From: an uncultured Clostridium sp.
GTDB lineage: Bacteria > Bacillota > Clostridia > Lachnospirales > Lachnospiraceae
DNA: 6,072 bases
Direction: 5' to 3'
Assembly (NCBI GenBank): GCA_938036545.1
Contig: CALHQJ010000138.1
Location: forward strand, 1 to 6,072
Position numbers and translations under genes: made by a program. Shown here one piece after another: positions 6,009-6,072 of the stretch (position 1 is the stretch's first letter; every line of letters starts with the position of its first letter). Below the pieces are notes generated by a model. That model saw only the letters and a program-made list of their open reading frames with translations. It ran no database searches and had not been told where the DNA came from.

Positions 6009-6072
6009 ATGAGCAGAGTGATTATTACAGTAGTAGGAAAAGACACAGTAGGAATTATTGCAAAAGTATGTA
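6009..6072 (+). CDS. ACT-domain protein (UPF0237-like), 5' end only
   Basis: Only the first 21 codons are present and the frame is open to the window's edge. They read MSRVIITVVGKDTVGIIAKV and then Cys. The 'ITVVGKD.VGIIAKV' pattern is the start of small, stand-alone ACT-domain proteins of about 90 residues related to GcvR and UPF0237, which usually bind amino acids or act as regulatory modules. In Clostridia such a gene is often followed by a DUF711/PFL-family gene, which cannot be checked here. The start is supported by a good Shine-Dalgarno. Confidence 0.85.
   Translation, partial: MSRVIITVVGKDTVGIIAKVC

Overview
The window looks like an ordinary chromosomal stretch from a Gram-positive anaerobe of the Clostridia, most probably a Lachnospiraceae member. 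The evidence is strong AAGGAGG-type ribosome binding sites, moderate GC with mixed codon use, an NlpC/P60 cell-wall enzyme with bacterial SH3 repeats typical of Firmicutes, and a citrate synthase with the 'KGLRNEDGTGV' N-terminal region that I associate with this group. The genus is not determinable from the sequence alone. All genes lie on the + strand, spacing is tight, and no mobile element, CRISPR array, tRNA or rRNA is visible.

Layout. (1) Positions 13-1416 encode a membrane sensor histidine kinase of the PhoR type, probably the second gene of a two-component pair whose regulator lies just outside the window. (2) A 99-bp gap holds a good extended -10 promoter. (3) Positions 1516-3141 encode a membrane-anchored cell-wall hydrolase with four SH3b domains, arranged as two copies of a double-SH3 module, and a C-terminal NlpC/P60 peptidase. 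(4) After 20 bp with a near-perfect Shine-Dalgarno comes a Si-type citrate synthase (3162-4493). (5) A stem-loop at 4523-4563 is probably an intrinsic terminator, with a rather short T-run. (6) Positions 4590-5210 encode dephospho-CoA kinase (coaE), overlapping by 14 bp the start of a YycJ/WalJ-type metallo-beta-lactamase-fold protein (5197-5994). (7) The first 21 codons of an ACT-domain protein begin at 6009 and run off the end.

How the genes fit together. Two transcription groups are likely: the hydrolase with citrate synthase (one promoter, no terminator between them), and coaE with the WalJ-like gene and the ACT-domain gene. The histidine kinase belongs to an operon entering from the left. 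Functionally this is mixed housekeeping: envelope sensing and wall remodelling, entry of acetyl-CoA into the citrate branch, the last step of coenzyme A synthesis, and a conserved hydrolase.

I found no convincing undescribed system. The points most worth a second look are the higher-order duplication in the hydrolase, its apparent co-transcription with citrate synthase, the terminator lying just before the coaE ribosome binding site, and a possible internal promoter in coaE.
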